The notes under the pieces: model-generated
What the model was told of the DNA's origin: nothing
Databases searched by the model: none
Seen by the model: only the letters and a program-made list of their open reading frames with translations
Made by a program: the position numbers and the translations under genes
Shown: one piece after another, positions 10,901 to 23,300 of the stretch
Layout of the letters: each line of letters begins with the position of its first letter
Numbering within the stretch: position 1 is the first letter of the stretch
From: Dipylidium caninum
Taxonomy: Eukaryota; Platyhelminthes; Cestoda; Cyclophyllidea; Dipylidiidae
Direction of reading: 5' to 3'
Assembly: GCA_017562135.1 (NCBI GenBank)
Contig: QEYB01001046.1
Span: 186,001 to 250,000, forward strand
Length of the DNA: 64,000 bases

Positions 10901-13700
10901 GGAAACTGTGACTCCTCTAATTCGGTGATTAGAAAACCAGAAGTGATAAAAATTAGTCCATATGATATTCGCATTTGCGGAAGAGGACAGAATACCTTAA
11001 TTCCCATCAGTCCATGCATAGTGCTACCTTTTCGACTTCAATTTCGATGTACCTCTGCCATGGAAGAATGATTGCGTTTGGGGCAAGTGTAACCTTCACA
11101 GGACGATAGACAGAAAAAAGTATTTATTTACGCTGTCAGAGCGTGTCCGGAATTGGAGGGTGACCATGGTGCTTCTTTTGTCCAGTTAATAACTACAACT
11201 GACCGACTTGTAACCCTGTCACTGTGTCACTTCTACTGTTGCAAAAGTGAAATGATAGGGGAGACCCCTTTGAAGACCAACTGCCTTCTAATTAGTCCAG
11301 TTACCCGAGTCAACATTGTACATTTATGAAACTCTATGAAATGTCAGTAAATATCTTTTTAAACTGACGCTTAAAAAGAGTTTTGGGGGGGACGGAAGAA
11401 GTCTCGCATGGTGCCTTGTCAGGGAAGGCGGTACGTCGCGGGACCTGTTGACGTCTGCGACGAAGCGGGAGGAACATCGAACTGAAGAGGCTGACGAATT
11501 TGCGTGAAAAGGGATGTGAGGGAGTTAACGATGCCCGAGTTAATGCAAAGCGCAAAAGGGAGGCCTTTATGCCTGGATTCGCCTCTTGTCATCGATGAGC
11601 AGTGACACGCCCAGCATTAATAAGTCCGTCCGGCGAATTGTTCAGAGCCTGACAGAGTTGCCCGCTTGTCGCAGAGAGGCAAGAGGAGGGAGAAAGCCTG
11701 GAGTGCTTGAACACCTTGCCAAATCCAACTGCAGATTGCACAAAAAAAATTTGACAGTAAGGAAAACTTAAAGGCGGGTATAAATTGCAGACCGGCCGAG
11801 CATCGGACGACAAATCTGCAGACTAAAACAAACTCCAGTCAGTGTTGACGCAGCCGGAGGCGTCTGGACAACTCCTCGGTCACAGACGCTCTCACACCTC
11901 AAATGTCACATCTTCCTTAGAGACGAATTTAATGATCCGGAGGTTACATCCTCCATCCTGACACTAATGGGACAAAAATGGCGCTATTGTCAAGGTACAT
12001 GTCGCTCTCCGGTTGCTGATGACATTAGAGACAGCCACGTGGTTTCAGTTAATCAGGCGACTTTTCGCACCAGAAGACTGGAATGATTCAGGGAGACAAC
12101 TTGAGCGATGGACCATTCATTCAGGTCGGAATGGGGACATTTTTTCAATTAGAGTCCTCCTAAGACAGAAGTGGAGAGTTTTGTAAACATATTGGCGGCA
12201 AGGTAGTCTCGTATCAATCTCTCAATTCGGTTCAAAGTCATTTGGAGTGATGAGTGCCGTAATGCTGTGTGTCGAATCGGACGTAGGTAAGATTATGGCG
12301 ACAGTACATGATTAGAACCCATCAATTAAAGTTGTCAGCACGCAGTGGCCTTACTAAAAACTGATATCGATGCTGCTCTACTAGCCGATTTGCAAAAATT
12401 TCGATAGAATTTCAAAATTGTCTGATGTAGGCAGCGAATGCGTGCCATTAGAGTAAGATGGATAAAATAGGGAGTTCTCGAGGTAAGTCTTGGCAACAAC
12501 GTGACATTCACTGTAAAAAATATGGCAACTTCGGAAAAGGAAAACTAACAGGAAAATAAATTCCTCTCACTAAATCCAATGCTTGTGATACCTCCAAACT
12601 TGTTTAGGGGTCCATTTACTCTGCGTGGGGTCTTTAGTCCGGGAAACCCACTTATAAACTCGGTGGCCTGCGCATCCTCCGTAGGTTGATAAATATTATT
12701 TAACCGTAGAATCAACAAGGCCGCCATTTTTGAACCTTTTAACTAAGATTGAGGTAAGACATTTTCTTGATGTGAACAATGAAATAGCAGTTTGCGAAGA
12801 GATAAAATCTTAAATAATGCCGAACCAGGATCACAACACGGAGGAATATCATTGGGTAATCATAAAAGCCAATTTTACATCCCAAAACTCTACATGAAAG
12901 TGGAACTTGGCAACAAAGTTGAAGGGAGATGATGTCAAAATTCTTGGCAGTCTTATCAAATGTCTACGCAGTATTATCTTGGTCAGTTGTGGAATGAAAA
13001 ACATGGGGTAAAAGGAGTCGTAATTCCGAAGAAAACATATAAAGTTTAAAATACGTAACTAAACCCAAGTGCCATCTTCCCTGACATCGTTTGTCTGGGT
13101 CATTTTTGGCCATCCACGATTCGCACATACGCAAGGCGATGGAAACTCGAAGGTTGACAACTTCGACATCTATTTTATTATTGGTAAACCTTTTCCTCTC
13201 TCGCTTAACCTTTTCGTTCACATCGATCAAACTTAGAGGCTGGCAAAATCCCCCGCGTTAAGGGTGATTACTTGCAAGCCGGTTTAGTTATAACATAAAG
13301 GCGATTTTCAGCTAAAGCAAAATAATATTAAAATCATTAGAGTCTGAAGTGAGTGTCACCATTGTTTTAAATAATTTTGGCGAAACGACAATTTAGGCCA
13401 TACAATCGAAACGATCATAACTATTGGTGTATGACATCATGAATGAAAAAGTTTTCATTTTACTAGTGAAGTTGACGCCCCCTCCGACTTTTCTAGCCCT
13501 GAAACTGTCGAGCCAAAGGTTTCTGTCAAGGTTCAGGATTACCCTTTCCTTCATAGATTAATATAAATTACATGCGAACGCATACGTTGCAATCAAGTTA
13601 CAGCTAAGTAACGCGGGAATGCTCAGCTGAAATCATCGTCTAAAATTTTATTCCCTATCCCACAAATAATTTAATGGGCCTCTTGTTTAACTCAACCATT
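7984..13700. other. Intergenic between complexin and hexokinase 1
   Basis: No gene recognised in about 5.7 kb. A CA dinucleotide run lies at about 8324-8345. Composition falls from GC-rich (to about 8.9 kb) to AT-richer. The short open frames show no family resemblance and no codon-like continuity across splice sites. No clear AATAAA was seen close behind the complexin stop. Confidence 0.7.
8324..8345. repeat. CA dinucleotide microsatellite
   Basis: About ten CA units, followed by a degenerate CA-rich stretch. Confidence 0.9.
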
Positions 13701-13715
13701 CGCACGGCCCTAAGA

Positions 13716-13722
13716 TATAAAA
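13716..13722 (+). promoter_or_regulatory. TATA box of hexokinase 1
   Basis: TATAAAA ends 45 nt before the start codon at 13767. The spacing is almost the same as in hexokinase 2. It implies a 5' leader of only about 15-25 nt. Confidence 0.6.
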
Positions 13723-13766
13723 TGCATCGAAAATACAGTTCGTCACTTATCTCAAGGTAAATTGAA

Positions 13767-15651
13767 ATGTATGCTCCCGAAGTGGACCAGGATACTTTTC
13801 GTAATGTTCTCGAAGTTGTACATCCCTTCGAACTGTCGATGGAAGACTACATGGACATTAAGAACGCATTATTGGCTGCACTGCGTTCGGGCCTTAAATT
13901 AAAGCGGCGAGACAAATCTTCAGTCAAGATGTATCCGTCATACGTTACTAGGATGCCAACTGGCGATGGTATGTGAAAAGTTCATACTTATAGCCGACAT
14001 AGAGTGTGGGCAGTATTTGGCCTTAGATCTCGGTGGTACGAACTTCCGCGTTTGCCTAGTCACACTCTCCGGTAAGAAAGAGCCTCCGATTGTTGAACAA
14101 AGGACCCACGCCATCCCTGTTGAAAAAATGCGGGGGACCGGTGTAGAGGTTAGATAAATCCGTCTAATATCCGTTTAGCTTTTTGACTATCTGGCAGCAA
14201 ACATTCATGAATTTCTTCGACTACGCGGGCTTCTCGACAGGGAATTCAAACTTGGATTTACTTATTCTTTTCCATGTGAACAGGCCGGATTGAACACTTC
14301 TTTTCATGTCCGGTGGACAAAGGGATTTTCAGCCAGTGGTGTGGCCGGCCGAAATGTTGCTGACTTGTTACAAAATTCAATTGACAAAACAGAATAGGTT
14401 CCCCTTGCTTTCCTCCTAAACTGGTGCTGATTATTATTAAGCCTAACCATTATTTTCTGTTAAATGACTTATGTATATTACTCATGCTTGTAACTTGTTG
14501 GCGATTTTCTCATGCGAATGTGGATTGATTGAGTTCAGAATTTGCCTTAAAATTTTTCGGTCAACATTAGACGGATATATTACTGTCACGTGGGTCACAT
14601 TTCAGGGCGCAAAAGTCAAGTGTGTCGCCGTTGTGAATGACACTGTTGGCACCCTAGCGGCATGTTCATTGGAGGACAAGAGGTGTGCCGTCGGCCTCAT
14701 TGTCGGTACTGGCTCGAATGCCGCCTACTTGGAAGATATAGACAAAGTTGAATTGATCACAGCGCGCAAACTCAGCGGAGAATTGAACGAAGATGAGGTT
14801 GCCCATGCAACTAGTGTTGTAATTAACATGGAGTGGGGCGCATTTGGCGACTATGGCGAACTTGATTACTACCGCACAGAATTCGACGAAATTTTGGACA
14901 AAGAGAGTATCTTGCCAGGAAAGCAGAAGTAAACTTGCCTTCGAGTTTGTTTTTTAGACATTTAACTAAAGTGCATTTATCTCTTTTGATAAGGTTTGAA
15001 AAAATGTGCTCCGGGATGTATCTTGGCGAGCTCGTGCGTCTTGTCCTACTGGACCTCATTGACAAGGGTCTTCTTTTCCAAGGTCAAGTGCCTGACCGTC
15101 TGAAATGTAAGGACAGTTTCCATACGAAGTATATCACGGAGACTGAAAGGTACATCTCATTTTTGATACTGATGTATATTTGATCAAGCATAGTTTTACT
15201 TACATCATCAACTTTTACTTTCAGAGATCCTCCTCATCTTCTCTACAGCACTCTGTACATGCTGACAGAGGATCTCCTGGTTCCTACCGTTACACCTCAG
15301 GATGGCAGAATAGTACGTTATGTTTGTGAGATCATTGCCAGTCGTGCTGCTCATCTTACCGGTGCCGGAATCGCAGCCGTCCTGGAGCACATCAAACGAC
15401 CCGAAGTTTCTATCGGCATTGATGGCTCGCTCTATAAACTACACCCGCGTTTCCGTGAACGGATGACCGACATTCTCGACAAACTTCTTCCCACCTCGAT
15501 TCGTGTCAGTTGTTAAACAAATCCTTTCTTTTCTTTCCTTGGTTTGCTCTTATATCTGATGATAGTTTCGTTATTTTAGTTTCGCCTTCGGTTGTCGGAA
15601 GATGGTAGCGGTAAAGGGGCGGCCGCTATTGCAGCTGTTTTTTCGGGCTAG
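13767..15651 (+). CDS. Hexokinase, copy 1, with an abnormal splice donor
   Basis: Phosphorylates glucose with ATP, the entry step of glycolysis in the cytosol. Exons are 13767-13968, 14003-14148, 14179-14391, 14606-14928, 14994-15149, 15225-15504 and 15580-15651, giving 463 residues, a single-domain hexokinase of about 50 kDa. Seen in order: [12 protein letters not shown] (ATP phosphate loop), SFPCEQ and WTKGF (sugar binding), [10 protein letters not shown] with the catalytic Asp, [40 protein letters not shown] and [10 protein letters not shown]. All expected active-site residues are present. Introns 1 and 2 are only 34 and 30 nt. Exon 3 must end at 14391 to keep frame, and the 213-nt exon 3 of copy 2 confirms this, yet the intron would then begin GA instead of GT. 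The next GT (14398) follows an in-frame TAG (14395-14397). The gene is therefore either spliced unusually, broken, or affected by a sequence error. AATAAA at 15863-15868 fits as polyadenylation signal. Confidence 0.93.
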
Positions 15652-15862
15652 CTTTAGGGAGTCAGATTTTCACTAGTCTTACCGATTACTTTCTTAATAG
15701 TATCCTTCCCCTTCTATTGTTATTCTTCCATCCCTCTGATCTCTTGAAATCAAACTGTATATACAAAAATCGAGTTTTGAATCTCACTCCTCAGGACAAT
15801 CGATTAATTAACTTCTATTTTTTTCCTTATATCCAACTTCTCTTATATCTTTATATGTTTTG

Positions 15863-15868
15863 AATAAA
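15863..15868 (+). terminator. Polyadenylation signal of hexokinase 1
   Basis: AATAAA 212 nt after the stop codon, in AT-rich sequence, is the best candidate for the 3' end signal. Confidence 0.55.
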
Positions 15869-15869
15869 A

Positions 15870-18800
15870 CATTTATACTGTACTAAAATCCATTCCTCAT
15901 TTGAGTTGGGTTATTATGCGATGCTACTCATTTTTAGAGGAGCCAGTCATCTTATGAAGTGATATTAATGCGAGTCGTACGGTGGTGCTATTTGCCATTA
16001 GCACATCAAAGGCAAACCCGGTCTCAAGCTGAAGTTTGCGAAACGCGTTCTCATAGCGAATCTATTGAGTTTTGTGTAAATCACTTAAATCCGGCTTTAA
16101 AAATGGTCCTTTGTGTAACCAGCCTGAAATGGCTTTAATCGTCTCTCAACAAAGTAAGATGGATTAAAAACACGGCGGAGGGTTTTTGCAGGTGCAGTTG
16201 TGTGCGTCCGAGTTAGAAATGGAGTAAAAAACGACGAGTGCTGTGCGCGCTCGTAATTTGGATATAAGACGGGTGGGTCACATCGACATCCAAAAATGTC
16301 GGCAGATTCGCTGTCTCGTAGTTGTCCCGTTGGTGACCACAGCGTCTCATATGCCATAAACGAGTCGTAAATAAACGCTACTTCCCTGCAAAATTTGCAT
16401 CAGTAAAACAGCCTCTCATAACCATCGTCACTCATGTCAAACGAGATGGTGAGGAAGTACACATTTTTAGTAATTAAGTCAATAAGTTGGAAGAATGTCG
16501 GTGGAAGACATTTTCTGGCGCGAAACTCACAAACCGAACTCTCCCTAGCCAATAGAGACAACCAAAACAGTGTTGACAAGCGGATGTAATGATAAATGAG
16601 TCGGAGGTGGCGCCATCCTTAGTTTTGCATCTGTATGGTGATTTTTACCTTGGCACTCGGAGTTTATTTTGCCTAGTACTTATCAAGGGAGGCCATATTG
16701 TATGGATTGGAGGGGAGGGGACTTGCCATGAGAACTTCCAACCTCTTGGGCGCAAGTCAATTCCTCTCCAATTATCCATGACATCCCCCCGCTATTCCAC
16801 AGGCAGGAGACGTGCTCCTTTCTACCATGTCAAACAGAAGATTTTATTTTCTGCGACGAGAGTCTTTTGTACTGCTACACAACTTGGGAATATTTCGAAT
16901 GGTAAAGAGGAATGGAGTGAGGGCCTAGTTTGATACTACAGAGGGGTTTTCCAGCTGAACTGAAGTCGGAACGCAGATTATATTATAATGAGGAATATCT
17001 TCATATGCGCTTTCCACCACACTTCATTTATTAACGCACGAGATGATGGCGGAGGGCTTCTCCAGAGGGGAAACTCAGCTTTCCTGTTGACAAAATGGCC
17101 TGGATTAACTGAGTGTCGCACATATCTCTGTCCTTTAAAAGACAACGTTGCGTCCCTGGCTTATTTGCTTATTTACTGGCCATTAACTTATCTAATTACT
17201 GACTTTAAGTGCAATCACGTGAATTAATTGATTAAATGCGAGCAATAGGCGAGGTAATAGTGCCTACAACAGTCGTCGTGGTAGTTACCCTGTTGCAAAC
17301 AATTCCACAAATCCGTCAGCTGCCCTAATGTGGGACGCGTACGAAAGTGGGGAGTCGTGTTTGGAGGAAGCCCCCAGAAAATAGTCTTCTTTGAATTACT
17401 CCACTAACAGAATGGCCCTGAAATAGCCCTTTTCCGGCATACTTCGCATAAATTAAGCTTGTTTCTGCACCACCTCATACTTTCGACTTCGCAGCTCCTG
17501 ACGTTGTCCGCGTAAACTCCGTATTTCGCCAGACATCAAATAAGGTGTAGCTCTTCCCAATAGCCGTCGATATTAATTTATGCCTTTTTTCTTGGAAATG
17601 CCACGGTGTAGAGGCGAAAGACAAATTCAGGTGGGGTGTGAACTGTTTACCCTCGTACATACCAAGTTTGAATTGGTAATACAACAATTTACAGCATTGA
17701 GTATATTATCAAAACAGCATCATCAAGGTCAGATTGTGTGCGGTTGCGGGCACATCCACGGCCACTTCCAAAATCAGAATTCGACTTTAAATGACTGAGC
17801 GCTTAAAATGTCTTCACTTAGACAAATTAAAGGGTAAAGCCACCTAAAATGAGTAAATTCCCCAAAACATCGGTTAATAAGTAATTAAAAGCGTACCTAA
17901 AAACGCATTAGAGGGAAATCGCACGTTCACAACTTTGTTTGCTTCCAAAATATGGAACATTAAACACGCACTCGTTTTAATCCATGGAATTTTAAATTAA
18001 TGTATGAATAATCGCAAGGGAACTAAATTTAATTTCAATAGCCCTTGCATGCCGTTGAAGCGATATACCCTCAAAGGGTCAAAATATTCGAGTTTCATCT
18101 TTAAGAAATGTATTCGCAGACACTATAAGAGACATCTTTGAGCATGTCGCTCTACGTGTGGTCAATTTCCTTGAGCTACAACCACATGCCGCAGTATAGA
18201 CCGACTTTCCTGAGGTCACAAAACAGCATTCTACATGTCAAGGACAACATTTTCCAATTCTATCCTTGAATTTAAATGTGGACCACAAATATTGTTTTTT
18301 TTAAGGGCTCCACAGCCAATCAATATTGGAAGCTTTCACTGTTCAGCTTTTCACACTTTCAGGGACCCTCTGAGGTAATGCAGTTGTGTTGTTTGTTATA
18401 AATAACACAGCCGCCTTCTCTCACCCGCACCCTCAATCTCCAACACATCCTGTGCCATCGCCATTCCCATAAACACGGAAAATCCCGCCACCAAAATAAT
18501 TCCAGCACTATGATACCATTTACGCGGTTTTTTCGCGTACCGAATATACCCATCTCGTCCTGATTCGTCCCATTCTATCAACGGTTTCTGACTGTAATGG
18601 TAAAGAGATTTCCCTCCCATAATTGTTAAGCACTCAAACTGCGATAATACAGCCCCACCACTCGCCTGGCTGCGGCACCGGGGCAGGAAGTGCGGTTCCC
18701 AAGGGCTGTTTGATGCGCAACCAGTGAAGTTCCTTTTTTTCCTAACTCCCGAACTCACCAAATTAGCGCCCGAGATACAAATCCTTGATACACAGGCGAA

Positions 18801-19529
18801 CTCCCTCGTTCTTCCAAGTGAAGATGATAAGCATTCGCGTAGCAGGCTCGTGGAGGCAGGATTCGTTGGACTTAACGTTCCCGTAGATGTTATCAGGGAA
18901 GTAGTACTGTTTAGAGGGCGTTACCAAGACAAAATCTCGTCGAATAAAAAAATTTTCATCAGGAGTTTACCCTTACGAGAGTCTGCACAATGGTGGATGA
19001 TTGACGGGTTGTCATGTCACTTGATGCAGCAACGTGGAGTCGCGAGAAGTGGAAAGCCATGGTGCTTCTCTGAACAGTCCCAAAGTCAAGCTTATCCTCG
19101 CCGAGAAATCGTGGTCGGAACTCCAGAAGAGAAAGGGACAATTTATTGTGAGTCCACAATAATCTATGAGTTCATATGTAGCAGAGTTGTTGGTTGTCTA
19201 TTTGCCAATTTTGAAGTTGGTTATGTGTTCTCGGGTGCAGACGAGGGAGTCTCTTTTAACCTCGGTGTCGCGAATTCTCCATTCTTGAAAGGCAAAAGCA
19301 AAGTGCTTATTTACACCAGTTCGCTCTACTTCGCTTTCTAACATCGATGGTAGCAAATAGCCCAAGGTGGACGCCACTGTCCTGCCGCACTTCGCCACGC
19401 TTCGCACCCGTTGGTACGTGAACAGAACTTCCTAAGACCGGTTGATTTGCATACCAAAAAGGCCAACGGAGAGCCTCGTCTCGTAAAAGACAAAACAACC
19501 ACGTCGCCTGGCAGCACACGCAAATTTGT

Positions 19530-19560
<31 letters not shown>

Positions 19561-19980
19561 CGTAATTAGTTTTCAAGTCGGCCTGTGCAATGAAACGGCC
19601 TTGTGGATTAAAATGTGGCACGTAAGCAGTTGAAAGGAGTTGTGACCTCGGGCAGACAAAAGTGTAACAAAACAATCGTCCACCATCATATCTTTGCCGT
19701 GTGCCTGAAAGGCGAAATCACCGAACTTCGTCCTCCTTAGTTTTTAGGTGACGTTCAGAGGCATCGAGAGGAGAAATCGCGTCCACACACGTGTGAAAGT
19801 AAAATGATGAGATTACCACTGCCGGGGGGAGGCAAGGGAGGGAAGGGAGGGGGGGGGGGAGAGAAGGTTTTGAGTTAGAGATGTGGGCACTTCTTCGCCA
19901 TCCGGATTAGTCGCGGTATGGCACAGTGCGATTTCCGCCAAAAAATGCGGCCGTTTGGCTAACGAGAGGAGAACACGAGC
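15870..19980. other. Intergenic between hexokinase 1 and TTC29
   Basis: AT-rich stretch of about 4.1 kb with no recognisable gene. A TG dinucleotide run spans about 19527-19562 and a G-rich run lies at 19832-19862. The longest open frame (18724-19341, 205 codons) has no family features and no splice context. Confidence 0.7.
19527..19562. repeat. TG dinucleotide microsatellite
   Basis: About seventeen TG units, interrupted once by TA. Confidence 0.9.
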
Positions 19981-19987
19981 TCTAGAA

Positions 19988-19993
19988 TTTATT
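19988..19993 (-). terminator. Candidate polyadenylation signal of TTC29
   Basis: AATAAA on the minus strand, 361 nt beyond the TTC29 stop codon. No nearer canonical hexamer was noticed. Confidence 0.35.
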
Positions 19994-20353
19994 TCCCACT
20001 GAAGAGGAAAATGGTCTTCGGTGGTGTGGTTGCCCACTTCCAGCAGTTCATCACCGCCGCCAGGAATATCTCCGCCACTCCACTTGCAGTAGCATAAAAT
20101 GCAGCAGTGGGGAGCGGCGGGGGTCTGGGAGACCTGAGAAACCCCCGGACACATGCATGAACCCAATCCGAATGCTGTGAGCAAAAAAGTGGACCCTCGT
20201 CAAGTGGAACATGTTCCCCGGCCTCTCCACCTCGTGACTGCCGACGCGATGTGGAAATATCGCCGGCCCACTCAACGTGCCCGGTGGGATGGAGCTCACC
20301 ATGGCGGCGGCGCAGCTGGGCCCCCTGCAATAAGTAAGTTGAGGCAGAAATCA

Positions 20354-23300
20354 CTAACTGGGTCGTTTTTCGAAGTTCTTGAAGAGTTTCTGCTCGTTAC
20401 GCGGATCGGCCTTCCATTCGATGATGCGAAGCACGGCGTCCGAGGTCATGGAGAGGAGGGCGTTGATGAAGAGGATGTTCATGCAGTGCGCCCGCGTCAC
20501 ACCGATCATGACGCGGGAGCCCTCGGTGTACTTGCGGAACAGAGACGGGTTTGGCGTCTATCAACAGCATCAACACAAGGCTTCAACGCCATAATAAAAG
20601 AAAACCTCCGGAAACCCTCAATTGTGGATGCAATTGTGACCCCCGATGTCTGCTCTCAATGGTGGTTTGACTTTATTCTGGGGGTTTCTTTTGAAAAAAA
20701 TGGTGAAAAGGTGGAGCAGAGAGGCCCACGCCGGTGCCCTCACGCTCGGGCATGACAATGTTAGTTGTTGTGGCAGCACGCAGGCCGGGAGCGGTGAAAA
20801 GGGATCCGGTTTGAAGGCAGATTCGGCAAGTGGCGAGTGTCCGTGACCGCCTCATCCGCCCTACATCGCCTCGTGAACACGCACGACGACATGACGCTCT
20901 CCATTGGGACGTGTGAACTTCTTCTGCTTCTCTGATATACAACTGGTGCCTCCCGCGCAGATCTTGGCTGTTCCGGAGCCTCTGAGAAAACACTGCGAGG
21001 GACCGAGGTTCAACACATTCATGTCACCTTTCGAGGCTGCTGCCTCGTCTCAGGATCCACTTCAACAAAGTCGGGTTCCTTAATGCGCCTCCCTTCACTT
21101 TCATTGTTGCCCAAATGCAAGATGCTTTCTTGGTAACAAGGGTTGCAGGGAGTGAAACAGTGAGGAGTTGGCTCACCCCATCTCCCCACGGTCAGACAAA
21201 CATGCCTTGAGGGGCGCAGTTGCACCCCTCGAGGAATTGGTGATAAGAATAACGGCAAGAAGCGAGTAAATTCGCAATAGACAACCTACGTTGATGGACT
21301 GGGGCATTTTGTAGGCCTTGAGGATCCACTGCAGACCCGCCTGGGGCTGACCCGCCTTATCGTAGTAGGCGTGTCCGAGCAGGTGGCTCGCCTTGCACAG
21401 TTGGAGCCAGTCGCAGTGCTCCTCGCACAACTCGGCGTATAACTTCAAGTACCGAATCGCCTCCTGCATGTTGTCCTGCCTAGGCGAAAAACAGTTTCAC
21501 AGTGGCGGCTTCTCGAGGGCGCGGAGTTCGGTCCTGTCTTTCCTTCGGTGTGCGCTTTGTAGAGCTCCTACGGCTGCGGGGGCCCTGAATGCCGGAGGAG
21601 GCAGCAGGGGAACTTCAAAGCGCCTTACGACTGTCTTTTCTTCCTCATTTCCTTCGACTGCCACTTAAGAAGTCAAACTTGTCTTCCATGACTTGGTGAT
21701 GACGCCACTCCCGTCCTCCAAGTGGAGACAAACTCTTGAGCACGAGGAAGGCATTACTTCAACTAACCGTAGAACCCCAGTCTTTCTCAACCTCCTCCTC
21801 TGGTCCCTCAAAATGCCCCATAAATTAGGCCCGGGACCGCTTTCCACGAAGCGTCTCCGTCTCTATCAGCTCCACCGTGGATTGTAAATGCGCGGGGGAG
21901 GGGGGGGGGCGAATGCGCGCTGCCTAACATCTCATGGACCGACCGAGTCGACAGCTCGTGGGGCATGGGCCGACGAAGGAGGAGAAGGCGAAGGGGAAAG
22001 AGAAGGGGAAGGGGAATTGGCTTCTCCGTACTTACGATTCAAATAAGTGAGCCAGAGATTCGCAGGCGTTGCCCAAACTGTTCCAGTCATTGGCGGTTTT
22101 GGAGAGATCGAAGTAGCCGCGATAGAACTTGGTGGAAAGAACGGGCCGTTAGAGGTTTGGCTGTCGCCTTGTGGCCAAATAACAACTCCTCGTGCACACA
22201 GACACAGACACGGGCACAACTCACCGTGATGGCGTCAGATATGCGACCCGCCTCCTGGTAAATTTGCCCCATTTTCAAACTCGCTGGAGCTGCCAACGAC
22301 GGGTCACCACCTGCAAAAGGGGCGAGGAGAGACAACTTTCCCCCTCACGCTGACAAACAGGGCAGTTATTGTCTAAAGAACCTGGAAGTCACTCGAAATG
22401 ACATTTGGTTGGAAACTACGAAACGAGCGTTCACGATGAGGCTGGAGTCAGCTGCGACTCCGAGAGAAACACATGGTAACATTTATAAATGTAAAGGATA
22501 TCGGTTTTCACAGTTTTAACGAATTTTTCATTCAAATTACATGGAAATTAAGTTGCCTTTTACATCTACTTTTCGTGTGGGAGTTGAAATTCAATCACAG
22601 CGCAGCCAAAGAGGCTTCGAGAAAAATTAACGAAACATTTGGAGGTGGATCAACTAGGCGGAAAAGTGCTCGATGTTGGTTCCAAGACTTTCGTCAGAAA
22701 ACTTGAATATCGCCAAGACGCCTCGCCTGGAGGCCGACCACCCGCCCGTGTGGACAACGAGGGGAAGGAAGTGAGCACGACGGATGCCTGGGGAATCCCA
22801 TCCCCGTCATCCATGATGAGGAAGAAAGGGGATTTGTGAGGCAAAAACTACCAACACCGCTCAGCCGGCACGGCACAGCAGGGCAGGAGGATCACAGAGA
22901 GCTCCGATTCCTCCTGACAAATTAGTTAAGAAACTTTTTGGAAAATAAGACATTTCATCACATCCTCCATGCTTCAGTGATATTCCCTCGCCCGACTGGA
23001 ATAAGGAATTATTTTTGAGAGAAGAGAACTAATGAAGTAACCAACAGGATGTTGTGGAGGACTTCGAACCTTTTACTAACTGTTAAAAGTGAAGATTCGC
23101 CTTTAAAAGGGCCTACACGACCTGCCTAACCGTTGGGAGAAATTCGTAGATGCCAATGGAAATTATTTCGACTGACTTTAATAAATAATGCTAGAAAGTG
23201 TCCGTTTTTGTTTGGCACTCATCCTCAACGCTCTTTTCAAGGCTTTCAGCTGTGAGGGCGTCCTCGCCCGCACGTCTTCACACACTCGCACAAGTTCTTC

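Noticed and set aside
18724..19341. 205-codon plus-strand open frame
   Set aside because: No recognisable domain, no supporting splice sites or start context; a similar length is expected by chance somewhere in 64 kb.
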